This document shows, piece after piece, positions 23,958-37,391 of a stretch of DNA of 64,000 nucleotides. The DNA comes from Tubulanus polymorphus (Eukaryota > Nemertea > Palaeonemertea > Tubulaniformes > Tubulanidae): contig NC_134030.1 of assembly GCF_964204645.1 (NCBI RefSeq), positions 7,316,278-7,380,277 on the forward strand, given 5' to 3'. The first letter of the stretch is position 1, and each line of letters starts with the position of its first letter. Below the pieces are notes generated by a model. The model worked only from the letters and a program-made list of their open reading frames with translations, was not told the origin of the DNA and ran no database searches. A program made the position numbers and the translations under genes.

Positions 23958-26000
23958 ATAATGTTTAATACAGGCCCGTCCTAGCTACACGCATTAGCTT
24001 CTGCACTGTTGAAATGGCCTGAGAATCCAACTCCTGGCGCTCAGTTTTTTTTTGGATTTTATTGAAAATAAAAATGACATTTCGTCCGGGGAACCGCAGA
24101 GAATTTTTTGACGGCTATTTTGAACAAAGTCGTGTGGTTTGTCAAAAGCGATAGGCACTCCTGTGAGTGAAGGGTTAGATTCCCCCCGATGTATCGGGTA
24201 CACGCCTCGGAGGCGGATACAAGAATACGATATAGATCATTCTTCTTCTTACACAACAATCAATCTCCCCTTGTTATGATGAAACATCGCGGTGGTTTTT
24301 CTTTTTTTCTTTTTTTACTTTGGTCTCTGCGTCAATCCCTCTTTACGTAACTCGGTTAAGAGTCAGCACTTAGATCAGCATTCAGGGGTCCGGAGGGTTT
24401 GGACGTTATGAAATATTGTGAAATTAGGGGAACATCAACATTTAGAGAACAACATTTGAATTACCTAGTTATCTATCAGAAGGGGACGTTTATTTTCGCC
24501 TCGGTTTCTTGTCTTGACAGCTACCAAAAAACCTGGAAAGTACATAGATTTTACTGATATTGATTTATCACTTTTCATGACCATTAGATTTTATATGATT
24601 GTAATGCATATTATTAAGTTGTCGGATTGGTTACAGAACCAAAATGGGCTTTGGCTGATCTTACACCTATGATTTGAATTAGCAACTGGCTGAAATGGGC
24701 TCGTTCTGATTATGCAACTGACCCAACAATGCTATTTCAAACCCATTGAGGTATCAGTTTAATGCAATGTTGATGTAAAATAAACAAACCCTAGAACGTT
24801 CAACTTGCAATGCGGGTAAAATAAAAAGCAGTCGTTGGAGCTAGCTTTTGATATGAGATAGCGTTGAAAGACAACTGCGATTATGTAAAAACCTGATGAT
24901 GTAACCGTGTATTTAGAAAAATCATGGAAACCAACAAAATGATTATGAAATACCTAACAAGATGCAGAGCTCGATGGACACTGGTAATGAAGCGATTCTA
25001 TACTGAAACCGAGTCCTGGAATTTGAATATAGAAGGATCGTTAATCGAAATGGATATTGGATACCTCACCTGCCAGGGCCGACTGCAAGTCTTCCCTGAG
25101 CAGACAAGGTATGGTGAGGTCATTGCCTTGATCAATCATACCAATGAGATTTCTAGATTTGGAATACATATTTGTTTACATTCACGTATGTAATATTCAA
25201 TACGTCATTATCGTGGCCGCAGTCCACGGGCAGAAGTACAAGGTTCTATTCCAAAAGGATACTCAAGACGATAGAAAACTCACTCGTTTCTGCCACCACC
25301 AGAAGGATTGTTGGTCCCAATGAAAACCTATAGCTTTGTGACGACCTACCATCTTCGGTGGTGCCGGAAACGTCCTAATCAGTACTAATAGAGCCTCTCC
25401 GAATTCGTCCGTGTCGTGAACTTGGGCCCGGGGGGGGGGAGGCTGAGAGTAGGACAGGGAGAATCCTAATCGAACACTATGGCAATGATTCTACCTCTCC
25501 ACCCCATCTTCCCGGTCTGACTCACATTCAATCACTATCCAGGTCACACCGGTCATTGTATTTCAAATTTTCAAACATATCAGACGCCCGACAGACCGCA
25601 CATGTACCTGATACTCGACGGTCGCCATGACAGTTGCTTTCACATCCTCGTTTACCACAGCTGGCCTATGAGCAACAATACTATACGTATAAAAAACGGG
25701 CCAAGTTGCACGAAAACATCTAACTCTTAAATTGACTTAATTTCTTTAATTAATTCGGTTATTTTCATAAAATCGATTCAGGATTTAGTCGTTATTGTGA
25801 AACTAGGCCCCGTTGAGCGTGAAGGTTTTCCCACACTAGATGTCCGATCTATTGATAGCGTTTAATGAGACAGAATGATGAAAATAGGCCTTATATATAT
25901 ACCACAGTTATATACATATATATTTATACATACTGAGATGAAAACTTAATGATATATAAGGCGTATTGACTATTATCATCGATGATTTTTAACGACTTAC
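23958..26000. other. 2.0 kb without a supported gene
   Basis: A pyrimidine run lies at 24296-24320 and a run of about ten G at 25430-25439. An ATG frame of 89 codons at 24924-25193 has no recognised family. Nothing else stands out. Confidence 0.5.
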
Positions 26001-26136
26001 CTGTTTGTCTATTTTGTTGTTGGTGTTGTTGTTCGGGTGTAGGTCTAATCGTCACGGCGTCGGGCAGGTGAAAATCGAAGAAATTGTCTTTCCTCGCTGT
26101 GAGTGTCTCACGTCGAGAATGACGATTGTGCAGCAC
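26001..26136 (-). CDS. Candidate exon with perfect CAG|GTAAGT donor
   Basis: On the minus strand the exon ends at 26001, followed by GTAAGT (26000-25995). Upstream the frame is open back to a TAA ending at 26137, about 45 codons. It encodes a basic start, an Asp-Phe-rich middle (DNFFDFHLPDAV) and a Gln-rich end from CAA codons. There is no ATG in this frame or anywhere on the minus strand back to about 26270, so it is an internal coding exon or part of a non-coding first exon. A pyrimidine-rich stretch near 26225-26260 could serve an acceptor. The downstream exon was not identified. Confidence 0.3.
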
Positions 26137-28468
26137 CGGATTTTACAACCACCGCTCTCTGCAGTACTGTCGAGTAGCTGCTATTTGCTGTTGTAACCGA
26201 CGGTAATTTTTCTTTTGCAAAAATCGTTGAAAGAGTAGAAGTGTATAGAAGTGTACGGGTAACAATGCTCAGATTTCAGAGCGACTCGGCGTGTCTACTT
26301 CGGTAAGCGAGTTTACGGTTGTATAATGAGTTTTAGCATTGTTACGTAAGATGTGAGCAGCATCAACCCTACAGTTTTTACCCAGTGCGCTGCGCCGCGA
26401 CATAATTCATAATTCACTGATTTTCCATCTACAATTGCGGTTTCAGGTAGCTTTTCAAGCTGTGATTTTGTTGTATACGGACTAATTTGGGAACTCGGTA
26501 GATGGCCGCTGTCAGCTAGATATACGTAAAAAGATTATTTGAAACTGGTACGTATATTTATGTATATGTAATAACATTGCATTGACTGTTCACCTAAGCT
26601 TTACCTCAGTGTCACTCGCTGTAAGAGATTTTTTTTACGTTCTACATAACACATTTTATTAACAATTACTAGCGAACAAAGAAGTCCTTTGGAATCATAT
26701 ATCATTTTTTAACCTTAGCACTTGTTATTGTCCTTTTTTATCGGAACTTGCAAGGCAGAGTAATGATCTTCTGTGGGCGGCTGAACTTAGCTGACTTTGT
26801 TTTCATCAATGATTTAAAAAGTTACGCTAAGTTATAGTCTCAGTCGAAAAGAAAGTCGAGAAAAATAGATGTATCATTTTTCCTTGATTGTTTGGGCGTG
26901 CTTGGAGTTCCGCTTGAGAAGGCGTGCCATCATAAATCTCACCTTACCGATTCCCAAAAGAATCGCTCGCTATAAGTTCTGATCATTATTCGCCTGATTG
27001 ACTATACATTGAAAAAAGTCATCTTCGATGCCCGCCTGAAAAATTACGTGGTATTCCCTGGTGGTGGTGCGCACTGATAATCAGAACTCATTTCACTGTT
27101 GACTGGTTGTGGGTTTCTGACCAGTTATCCAGGTGAGGGATGTGCACACGGCGTGAATGATGACTGTTAATAAGTTTAAGTATTTTTTTTATTACAACAC
27201 CGCTTCTCCTTGTGATCGGTCCTTTTTCGGCGTCTGTTACGCTTGTGACTTGTCAATTGATAAATGATATCCTCATCACCAGTATATGGGGATGCTTCAA
27301 TGATACCAAGTTTGGAGTGCATTTGAACGGATTCTAGTTTGGATACCTGCACTATAAAAATGACAATTATCATCATCACTGAACCTACGAGATTTACCAT
27401 TTCTAATGGTTAAGATCTCTGGGAGGAGATCTACTTATCATCTCATTTCATATTACAAGTCGATTTTCGGCCGTATCGGTGATGTGTATGTACTTAAATA
27501 CACTATCGCCCAGAAAAAATGCCTTATTTCACTTACAGAAAAACAAGCTCCTTTCTTCAAACTTCAATGACTGGGGGATATACGCCAACCCTACGTGGCA
27601 TATCGTAGTTGGAAATTTCTAGAAAAACTGGTTAGTTTAGTCCTTTGTAGTCTGGTACAGCCTACGCTATAACAATATATCAATTTCAAAACGTTTTGTA
27701 TCTTTCCATTTCCTGAACTTCGACTGTTCGTTCAAATCGCCTGAAACTAACGCGTCGTTAAAGTTCTTTTGATAATGATAATTTGCAATATATACATATA
27801 GTCGACACGCCCATGTTGAAACATATTCTATCTCAGCTTTCTGATATTCTATTGTATATCAACTCGACAAGATTGTTAGATGTATCATATACCCGTAGCA
27901 GTAGGTCGATAACAAAATTGAGCGCTGAGATGTGGCGTTTAAAACTTTTTTCAATCTTTCAATATGCTAGGTAATTGAAAAACAAGACTATTGTTCATAC
28001 CATAGTTCGATTGGAAAAAAAATGTATTTTGATTCAACATTTGAAACTTGGTAATAATATGGGAACAGGATATTTGTCCATATTATGCAGCAGAATAGGC
28101 TGCTTCAAAATGACACCAATTACCGCAGAAATACCCAAATATCATAGATCTTGCACCGTTGGATGGTTTGGAATGAATACAGACTCTCATCTAGATAATG
28201 GAAAGATCAAAAACCCATCACAATGCTCCCGCTTCAAATAAGCTGTAACTAAAATAACATAGGTGCACGACGCCATCAAGGCTTACGGAAGAACACTTTT
28301 TACGTGTGTAATAAAGAAGTCACATGGCTCTCTGTAGAAAGTATGTTTTTTCACCGCTAAGGTGAATATTCTACTGAAGTGTCATTTTTCCGGTGGCTTG
28401 TGGCACTTTTTCGGGTCAGATATCTAAACCTTTGAACGCAATATCGACAGTTTTCCTTATGTACGCAG
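26137..28468. other. 2.3 kb without a supported gene
   Basis: Short frames only (27176-27400 minus, 27783-28241 plus), none recognisable. The part just above 26137 may be promoter or 5' leader if the exon at 26001 is real. Confidence 0.45.
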
Positions 28469-28915
28469 TCAAAAGAATATCGCTGATGGTATGAGGCAAT
28501 TTGACCCGATACAAACGTATCGGAAAAATGTTGAGAATGATTGTCGTTTGTGACAAAGGTCAATGTAACAGAAGGCTTTCCGAATCGTGTCGCCGGCTCT
28601 TCGAAATTGATCTAATTGCGCGTATTCGGATCCAAGGGACGCCGAAAGAATCTTCGAAGACCACAGAACCTGACCCTTTGATAGAATACATCGTATCATG
28701 CTAACCGATTTCAATAATTCCGAGGTTTTCATTGCAGCCATGTTTTCATCTAGATACAACACGTACACAATGGAAGGGTTGATGATTGTATATATAAATA
28801 TATCCCACAAGGCAAACTCCCACAAATCAGAATATTGAACCGACATTACGAACTTTAAACCATATATAGCACTAGTCGCCACTTTTAGGCGAATGGAAGA
28901 TCTATAAGGTTTTTG
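28469..28915 (-). CDS. Candidate 148-codon open frame, possibly membrane protein
   Basis: This is the longest uninterrupted frame I found, open from 28915 to a TGA at 28469. It includes a hydrophobic stretch rich in Trp, Phe, Ile and Tyr (FALWDIFIYTIINPSIVYVL, around residues 34-53) that could span a membrane. A second minus frame of about 100 codons (29190-28885) overlaps its start in another phase and also has a hydrophobic segment. A frameshifted or spliced single gene is possible. No family is recognised, and the length is near the chance limit. Confidence 0.2.
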   Translation of the reverse strand, partial: QKPYRSSIRLKVATSAIYGLKFVMSVQYSDLWEFALWDIFIYTIINPSIVYVLYLDENMAAMKTSELLKSVSMIRCILSKGQVLWSSKILSASLGSEYAQLDQFRRAGDTIRKAFCYIDLCHKRQSFSTFFRYVCIGSNCLIPSAIFF

Positions 28916-28929
28916 TCAGGATCCTCTTT

Positions 28930-31479
28930 CAATATATTGAACAGTAAAATGCTACCTGATGACACGGCTTCGGCGAATAACATTGTGCCCAATATTCTGT
29001 AACTCGGTCTTTTCCACAAATATCGACAAAAACCATACGCGTAATTATGGCTTTTAAACACTTGTGCTTTTCTCCGAGTATACAGAAAATATCTATATTT
29101 CTTCTGATATATTCTCGGCAATGCTTGAGGCTGTGATCGTGTTTTCGCTGTCAGTATTCTGCTGGCGGCGATACTACGCGCTGTCGTCACCGTTTATTTG
29201 CTCGTATAATTGTTTCAGCTCTCCTCTACACCATTTCTGATCGCGTCTAATAATATTTTGATGGCTTTCCAATTGAATGTTAATAGAAATTTATTTGGAG
29301 ATGGGCCGTGACCCAAGGACGTGAGTCACTCTCGTTGTGTAACTGCCAATGTTTGCACTGATTTCGCATTATTTTCTCAGTATATACTTATTGCTTGTAT
29401 TAAGAGAACGATGTCCAGATACTACTCACATATACTCACTCCTGCCAGTTATACCTACCGGCCTACAGAAAATGAAAGTGTAATAAGTGTTTATTGAAAG
29501 GATGCAGTGAATTAATGCGCAAACTGGATTTAAAGTTAGTCGCTGCAAGTTGCAAGTTTTAACGTCAGTTTCGCTCGAATCACAAATTAACACGCCGAAA
29601 CAATCTAGAAGAGATAATCTTAAGTTTGATAAGACAGTAGGTAATGCACTAGGCAGGTTTCCGGAGGGCTAAATTATGTAAAGCTTTGATGAAGAGATAA
29701 TGGTGAAAGTGGTGGGATGAAAGTGGCGTGCCTTTCGGGTAGGACATTACAGTAAGCGGTCAATTGAATTACCAAGACAAACTCCTGCCAACCGACGAGA
29801 CCGTGTTGCGTAACTTCGTAATAACGACATCTAGTCATCTGTAACATTAACAAATTAAAGCCGAAATTAAGTTCCCGTAGGCTCCACTTTTAATACACAA
29901 CAAAACGTCTCCTCATCATTGTTGCAAGCATCGCAAATATTCTTGCACGTCATGACTGAAATAGTCATAGTATTTGGCCTATTCTGAATCGAGGACGAAT
30001 TGTCGGGGCAAGCGGAACTTACTGTGCAATCAAAGCCTTGACTTTCACTTTCCAACCGGACACTCGTATGCAAATAGACGTATTCTGTCGAAGCATTTGA
30101 CGTATGAAAAAATCCATTTGATAAATCTACGTTCAAAGACTAGTATAGTTATCTTAGGTTAGGGGCAATGAAAATGATTTCCTTTTGCGACATGTGGGCT
30201 CTAATCGCTATACTGTGTTCCCGTATACGCTAGCACAAACATTGCCCATACATTCGACGTATTTCAAACACTTTTACAGAAATTAAGCTACGGACATGCA
30301 TAAAAATATATATTGTGTGATGATAATGCATCACAATTATCGACTGTATCTTGTATAGTATCGTTTTATATCGGTTTACTGTGCGGATTTTTACTATGAT
30401 TTCCCATGGGAGTCAGTAAGTTGTCAATACGTTTATTAGCTCATTGGTCAATATCCGTTGGTCTCTGAAGATAGAGAGAATGTAAAAATCTGATTGCGCC
30501 GAATGATGGACCGAATAAGGTCGAAGTCATTATATCAATGTCGATTTTTGATCGCTTTCCGTTGGAGGTTCCGTTATTTTAAAATAGAAAATAAACCCCG
30601 CAGCCCACCCTAGAGCAGTATGGTTAGTTACTAATTAACAAAAACATATAGAAGACATATTACACCTAGAATTCCAACCAGACTGTTAATGCCTACGAGG
30701 TGTTAATTATAACTTTACCACGTGTTAAAAATTACATGTGAATAAGGCATATCAATCTCTTAGATCGTCAGAAAAATCGTTTGTTTCATGATTATACATT
30801 ACATTTAGAAATGTTTCGTTTTAGCTTACCTCTTTGACCTTTAATTTTGAAGTGTTGGCTCTGACTGGGGCACCTTGAAAACCGTGACAAAAACGTTTTT
30901 GTACTCGCTTACTAATGCATTATTTAAGGGGGTAGTGTTTGCATCATCACAATTGTTGTTTCAAAATTACGATTAGAATTATGTGTATCAATTCTTTGAT
31001 AAATTTCATGACTCTTTATTATCTATATAATTAATTTTCAAGGCGAACGTACCTGATTCAGGGCACGGTACTTGACGAATATAGGGTACTCAAATCTGAG
31101 TATCCCCTGTGGATAAATATATTATGTTGATTTTTGTTGCAATATTTTCAAGTTTTAAACGAAAGAAAATGTCCCGAACGTCGTCTGCAAGCTCATCGTT
31201 GATAACATAATGAAATACTATCGCGTTTCCGTGATGGATGACACACGAGAGTCGCAGCTGTTCCGAGCATGACTTAAAATCAAATTCAATATCCTATATC
31301 ACGTTCCATAATTCATTAAACTGATAAACCTGAAACGGCAATGATTCTAGCCCCGAGGCCTGCTGCTTAGTCACAGTTATGTATAACACACGAGGCGAAA
31401 AATGCGTACGCAAAAAAACGAAAAAGAAATCAAAAGGAAATCATACGCGATGAGATTTGTTGATAGATAGTTGTATGGG
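28930..31479. other. 2.5 kb without a supported gene
   Basis: A minus frame at 28885-29190 is discussed with its neighbour. A short minus exon-like segment near 30830-30875 ends in GAG|GTAAGC, but its frame is only about 15 codons. Nothing else is supported. Confidence 0.45.
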
Positions 31480-31570
31480 TGCAGGCGGGACGAGTCAGGA
31501 TTCGAAACCTACATCTTGATCTAACTTCAGAAACCGAACTCCCTAACCGTTCGGCAAAACGCCGGGTTGA
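31480..31570 (-). mobile_element. tRNA-derived SINE head (Ser/Leu-like)
   Basis: On the minus strand GCCGAACGGTTAGGGAG resembles a tRNA A box and GGTTTCGAATCCTG a B box, spaced as in a tRNA with a longer arm. The acceptor stem does not pair well, so it is a tRNA-like SINE or tRNA pseudogene and not a working gene. Confidence 0.55.
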
Positions 31571-32554
31571 TTTACGAGCAAGCTCAAGCGTTTATAACGT
31601 GATCAGTTACTCGTGACGTCATACCGGGTGAGATGAGTTGTGGGTAGTGTTGAACTGCATATTGTGAATACCGTGTATTTTCGACATGGTCAAAATGTGT
31701 CGACACGGTCAGAATTATTTTGCATTATGATGATGCATACACGTTTGGCGTAGTGCCTTTGTTGAGTGCATTTTTCGACACCGGATAAGATACTTACCGC
31801 TTCACAGAATGACCTGAGTCATTGAAAAACAATATTGATGACATGTTTTATCAGATGGGCTCCTGGACATCGTATATAGATTGTGGGGGATATTCTACTT
31901 GTTTCAGAGAAATTATTTTTCGCAAGTTTAATCAAGTTTTCAAATGAGTGAAGTTTTCAAATGAGTTTCTGTCGCTTCTTTAGCGTTTTGTTTCTCTCTA
32001 GCAGCGGCGATGCGATCGCAAAAGTGATTATAAGATAGATCTTAGTAGCAGATCGTTTTACTTATTTTTCAAGCGTGTCGCTATCCCTTTGCTATCGATT
32101 ACGATCTAAAATGGCTAGCCTGAAATTACATCTCTCAATTTGCTTTTCAAATTGACTGCGAGTTTTTACGTGTACGGCCGAGCAGAACGAGCAGCCATGC
32201 TTCAAATTAAATAATCTTGATCGTCGTGTTCTGAAATGCGATGGAAATTAGCGTGAATCTGACGTGGATGCGACCGTTCATTAACGAAACTAATATAAGT
32301 TCAGCCAATTTGGTCCCCGTTCTGAAGTCGCGGGTTAAAGTCGATCTCGAGGGTAAAAGAGCTAGATTTTGCCGCGAATGACGTCAATGATAGTCTTGTC
32401 AGAATTACTTCGTACAAAAGGTTCTTTTGAATAGATTTCGTGATATCAAGTTTGTCAGTCATTAATGATTCACGTGGATTTTGTGTTGTAAATATGTTTA
32501 TAATTTTGATTGTGCGTCTCTAATTTCTCGAACTCGTTAAAAATCGTTAAATGA
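31571..32554. other. No gene seen
   Basis: Unique sequence. A minus donor-like site GCG|GTAAGT lies at about 31795-31801 without an exon frame I can support. Confidence 0.45.
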
Positions 32555-32740
32555 AGCTGTTCAAAAATTACGTAACGCGTATTGGGGGTTGGGGAGTGTC
32601 AAAAAGTTTGTTACAGATTGTTACAAGGGGGAGGGGTGTCTGTTACATAACAAGTCTGCCAAAATTTGTTACAGCTTGTTACGAGGGGAGGGGGCATCAA
32701 AATTTCCCCAAAAATGTATTACGTAACTTTTGAACAGCCA
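32555..32740. mobile_element. 186-bp TIR element with TTACGTAA ends
   Basis: The left end GCTGTTCAAAAATTACGTAA and the right end TTACGTAACTTTTGAACAGC are inverted repeats of 20 bp with one mismatch. The interior has G-rich runs (GGGGGTTGGGG, GGGGGAGGGG) and repeats of TTGTTACA. MITEs with this end and a G-rich, GTTAC-repeated body occur in many invertebrates. No protein is encoded. Confidence 0.9.
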
Positions 32741-35034
32741 CATATGTACGTAAAAAAGACTTACATCGGTTCAAGATCATAAAAACGTGCACGATGATTT
32801 GGAAAAAAATTCGAAGAAATTTAGAAAACTGGCCAATCCACACCTCCGGAAGGTGGACCATCGGGTAATCTCTTTTACCTGCCATTTAACGCAGCTAACA
32901 ATGGTCTAATGTTGTAAATCATTTGTGCTTTGTACAAAGCACTATTGTTTGTTGTTCACAGCAGTCGCAAATATTTATTTCATCAAGGAATGATTTTTCG
33001 AAGAATCTATATACTCCGTAAAGCTCCTCGGCGATAGTAACACAATACTCACCAGAACACACACTCACACACGTTCACTGAATGCGTGCATCTTAATGTC
33101 GGTTTTATGATGTAATTTTTGTCTTCTTTGTGCATTAGTTATGTGTCATAAACTTGTGACTGGCGATAAAACTACCTGGCTGCACACAGTAAACTAACTC
33201 TGAATGCTCGACTGATTGCTGCGAGTTTCTCCGATCTAATTTCACGTGGAGAGATGCAATGCCGGAATTTACGGGCCATAAACTAAGGGTGGAGGACTTA
33301 AGCGGCCTACCGGTTTGTTGAATTATAAATGGATAGCCAACGAGGTTGCTTCATAGTATTTGTGCGGAATTCCGCGCCCAAATTTCGAATTGAAAGCATA
33401 AGAATAAGATGTGGAGGTGGTTTCACATCTATACATCACAATTTAAACATTTTCTTAATTAAAAAAATCCGATATAATTCGTTCGGTATATGAATAAATT
33501 GCACACCAAATTCGGCAATATTATAATTTATAAAGGATGTAAATACGAGCGTTTATTGCTCGCTCTTTCGCATGCAGAAATATAACATTTAAAGTAGCAA
33601 TCGGGTGACTCCTCCACGCCGACAGGGTGATTAAATATCTGTAGAATAATGATAGCTCGGAGCAGTTGGATGTTCCAGACGCCGGAAACTGGTACGTAAA
33701 CCGATAAAAGACCGGATATGCTGTTGCATGCCGATACGTGTGAACAGTCAATACCGTGACAAAACCTATCATTACCGTGGAGATAGTTGAAAGGAAATTG
33801 CGTATCAATTTTTAAGCGATGGCTATTCTGCGAACTTGTAATACGCGACTTCTTCAGTGCGTCTATGGTTTCCTGACACCTGCGAATTAACTTTTAACCA
33901 ACCAAATTTCGCAAACCTGTCATCATTATAGACGACAACTCTCCAATTACATATGTATATGATCTAGTTATCTTGTTGCCATCGCATGGGAGCAGGATAC
34001 GGAAGATGTATAGAAATATGGCGAAAATAGATCTTTATTTGTTGTTCCCTTTACGGTTGATTCAGGCCGATAAAAAGCTCAAATCATTTACGGTTTTTAT
34101 TTGATGTTCACGGCTAAATTCCACCAAAAGCCGGCATGGATAGGTCAATTGAATTAACAATTCCATGCATCAAAAAGATGATATAACGCCGCAAGTCATC
34201 AATTGATAATAAATCGTATTGAATTATCGACTCGTTAATTAATTGATGAAAACTTTGACATGCATCGATCAAATGCATTTTGAACGTAATTCCGACATCT
34301 ATAAGTATCATAGAATATACTGGAAAAACACCTAGGGCTTCGTTTTAACAAAATGATGTTATCCCGCAGAATAGCCTAGAATTTTCACAATGTTATATCG
34401 GATTTGCATGACGCAGATAATGATTATATTGTTCTGGCCAATATCTGTACATGATAATCCCAAGTGTTTTATTTTGGTAACAATATATGGTGCAAATAAT
34501 CCATTGCTGCTTGAAATGATATGAGAAAGTAGTGAAACTGGCCCCTGACTAGTTTTAGACCTACACCACGATGCCACTACTTAGCAGATAACGCAGTGTT
34601 TAACGGAGTTACCATAAATCGTTACTGCCAACAGGCATTTATGTATTGTTTTTGTTTTAAGACCTTCAGTCTGGGAAAAAAATTTTCTTCGTGCGGTCGA
34701 ATGACGTCTATTCCGAATTTAGAACAAATGTTTGCCCTGCGGAACATCTGATAACAACTTGTCATCACTTGCCTTTGTGGGTTTATTATTTGAAAAAAAA
34801 TTGATACAATGAAATAAAAACGGTTTAATGGAGGAGTGATTTGATCAGGAATGCCGCTGGCTTTAAGTACTTCGATTGGTGAGTCTCGTTCAACGTATGA
34901 AAAGAAATTTGTTTTAGTTGATAGCAACATTTGAGGATATTTTTGAAAAGTAACTTCACTAGCATAAACCTCACTTGCACTTATTGATTTCTTTCCACTT
35001 CTGAGACATGCTATTGAAAAAAACTCAAGTCGTG
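32741..35034. other. 2.3 kb without a supported gene
   Basis: Minus frames of 62-102 codons (32697-32885, 33521-33808, 34114-34311, 34622-34930) show no recognisable domain. No repeats identified. Confidence 0.5.
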
Positions 35035-35286
35035 CCGCAATATTGGGGCCACCACTTTGATGACGCAGTTCACATCCACTAAAAATTCATTATCAAGAAG
35101 GTATGAAAATTCATTCAACAGAATTAAAATCTTGAAAGACGCCAATTTTCACAATTGTAGGCATATGTTAATTCGAAACGCCAATAGCGATGACGTAGTG
35201 CACATCAACTCAAACAGTACCCCTGGCCCTTGAATAACGCATAGTAGCTCAAAACATTATCATAACGGTTTTTACGGCGTCAAAAA
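35035..35286 (+). mobile_element. Interspersed element, copy 3 (right part only)
   Basis: Two degenerate copies of GATGACGTAGTGCACATC (near 35058 and 35190, about 132 bp apart) are followed by the shared end TAACGGTTTTTACGGCGTCA. The left part with the TTGAATTGA tract is absent. Confidence 0.75.
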
Positions 35287-36381
35287 CTTTTGTGTCAAGA
35301 TGATCACGGCGCGCGATTTGGTTTCGAACCTCGCAGGTGTCGTTATTTTTCGGTACTTAGTGCGGCCGGTTTACGGTAAAAACTCAAATCAGTTGTTAAC
35401 CACGTGGAGCCGTGTTCTGGTACACCACTGAATAACCCATACTATCCAACCAACCAACACGTGGCCGCCATTTGAATCGGTTCAAATCAAGATTCAAGGT
35501 ACCCGTTCGTGGAGAAGGTATGAAACAAAAGGAATTTTAGCCAGGTTTGGGACATTCTTCAAAAAGCATAGACCTCGTGGCCTATTCGGTATAACGTTTT
35601 GCCATTTGAATTTTTGGTTTTGTCGATTGAGTCTGTTGTCTGTGTTGAAGTTCTCATATCATGTGCAGTTTCTTCGACGTAAATTGTCTCCAGGGGGAGA
35701 GCGACTGCTCTGCTGTGAGGAAGAGTTGTTGTTGCAAGACGACGGTGACGCGTCGTGTCTCCTCGGGTTGTCACAACTTCCTTTGCTTATTGCCTGCCCT
35801 TCACTTCTTCGCTCGCCGAAAAATGATAATAATTGGCGACATATGTTTGAATTAGCTGCTCTGTGATTTATCTATCTGTCATCGATGTGTCAAAAAAGTA
35901 TACAAAATTCCTCGCTTTAGGCCTTGTAGAAGACAACTTCTTATTTGAAACCCAAATATGTAAACAAAGCTGCAAGCTAGGTGATTTTCCCGCGGATAAT
36001 ACTTGAAGAAATAATAAAAGTGCATTGTACATGTCCAAGAAATGTCATCCAATAGAATGATAAACATTGATCTTTTGAAAATTTCAGAAATGTATTTGTT
36101 TATTTTAGTGCCAACTCGAGTTTTTAGAATACCCGGTACATTAAAATGCTTGTGGATGCCTCCTATTTTTCAAATTTTTTGGAGGAGAGCTTATCGTACC
36201 TAAGGCTCTGGCCTTTGTGGTACCTAGCCTATAGGCCTAACCCAAAGTATGCGCTTTTTTCCTGTGTAGGGTCCTACTAGAAAAAGAAATCGGAAGTAGG
36301 CCTACCTGTGTTTGGGTCTGTGAATCTATTCTGATTGACCTAGGTCAGGCCATATTTCGAATCATCAGTTTTTCCAATTAG
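35287..36381. other. 1.1 kb without a supported gene
   Basis: Overlapping frames lie on both strands at 35559-35866 without a domain. A tRNA-B-box-like GGTTTCGAACCTCGC at about 35320 has no A box. TAGGCCTA words occur near 36230 and 36300. Confidence 0.45.
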
Positions 36382-36511
36382 GCTACAAGATGGAATTCTC
36401 TCTAAATTGTTTAGTAATGAGAGGACCTTGAACATAAGGTTTACAAGTTCATCTGAAGTGCATTCTATTGACTCAAGTACGGAGCTTTGCGGCTGCATTC
36501 TATGCATTCAG
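36382..36511 (+). CDS. Candidate coding exon with acceptor and donor
   Basis: An acceptor-like GTTTTTCCAATTAG precedes 36382 and the exon ends ATTCAG|GTAAAC at 36511/36512. The frame is open through the 130-bp exon (43 codons, phase 0 at the donor) and further upstream to a TAG at 36341-36343. The peptide is mixed, with three cysteines near the end (ELCGCILCIQ). I recognise no family. The last 43 bases and the start of the intron are repeated at 37392-37452. Confidence 0.3.
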
Positions 36512-37391
36512 GTAAACAAATATTCGGTATTCTTTTTTAACCCGGGACGTCTTGTAAAACCCTGATATTTTAAGCGCCCGTTTATTTAAGGCACCCTTTT
36601 AAAAGATGGCACAATTTTGTTGAAAACCAAAAATGGGCAATTTCTGTAGAAAAAAGCCTTCTTGGACAGGGGTCTAATCTGCACTGTCAGAATGCCCTTT
36701 TCTTCTCAATTTGCCTCAAAATATTTGGTAAGATCCTCAGATTTTGCCCTGGATCCGTCTCTGTCCCTAGACCCTTTCGTAAAAGAGATATCCGAAATAA
36801 ATTTTAGGCATGAATCCCAGACACTTGAGGGTTTGGTACTTCGCAGAAAGTTTTGGTAAATGAGGCAAGCAGTCTCATTCTCTAGGATTCTGGTAAAAGC
36901 TATTTTATGTCAATGTTTTGAAGGCCTATCAAAATTTAGGAGCCCGTGTTAAATAATGGGGTCTAAAATCGACGATATCGTCCTTTGTTAACCATGAAGA
37001 CAGTTCTGAGAATTATGAATATATTTCTAAATCAGAAAAGTGGTTGAACCATCAAATTATCTCTGAGATATTGCGATGTATTACAAGCTTTCTCCATATA
37101 TCGATGGATATACAATTGAATGAAAAACTTTTTACCAAACTCCGATAGATTGAAACCCTTTCAGCAGGCAGCCACGAGCGTAAACTATCGATAATGAAAA
37201 ATATTGATCCCTGATTTATTTATTAATACCAAGGCTTCGACGAGACGACGCTTGCTCGAGAGATGGTCATGATTTACGAATGAGGTTTATCGTTTCGTCG
37301 GCAGGTGGCAGCACCGATCAGTGTGAACCGGTTACAGAGCGGTGCAGCATGATGCATGTGTCATCCCGCTGAGCCTGGCGTGTGTGAGTAT
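36512..37391. other. Possible intron, repeat-like
   Basis: Between the two related exon ends. The part at 36580-36860 is AAA- and GGCA-rich and resembles loosely the sequence at 53210-53400, so it may be an old interspersed repeat. Confidence 0.35.

Noticed and set aside
24924-25193. 89-codon ATG frame with plausible composition
   Set aside because: No domain, no splice support, and length within chance expectation.
30830-30875. Minus-strand micro-exon ending GAG|GTAAGC
   Set aside because: Only about 15 codons and no pyrimidine tract of normal quality before it.
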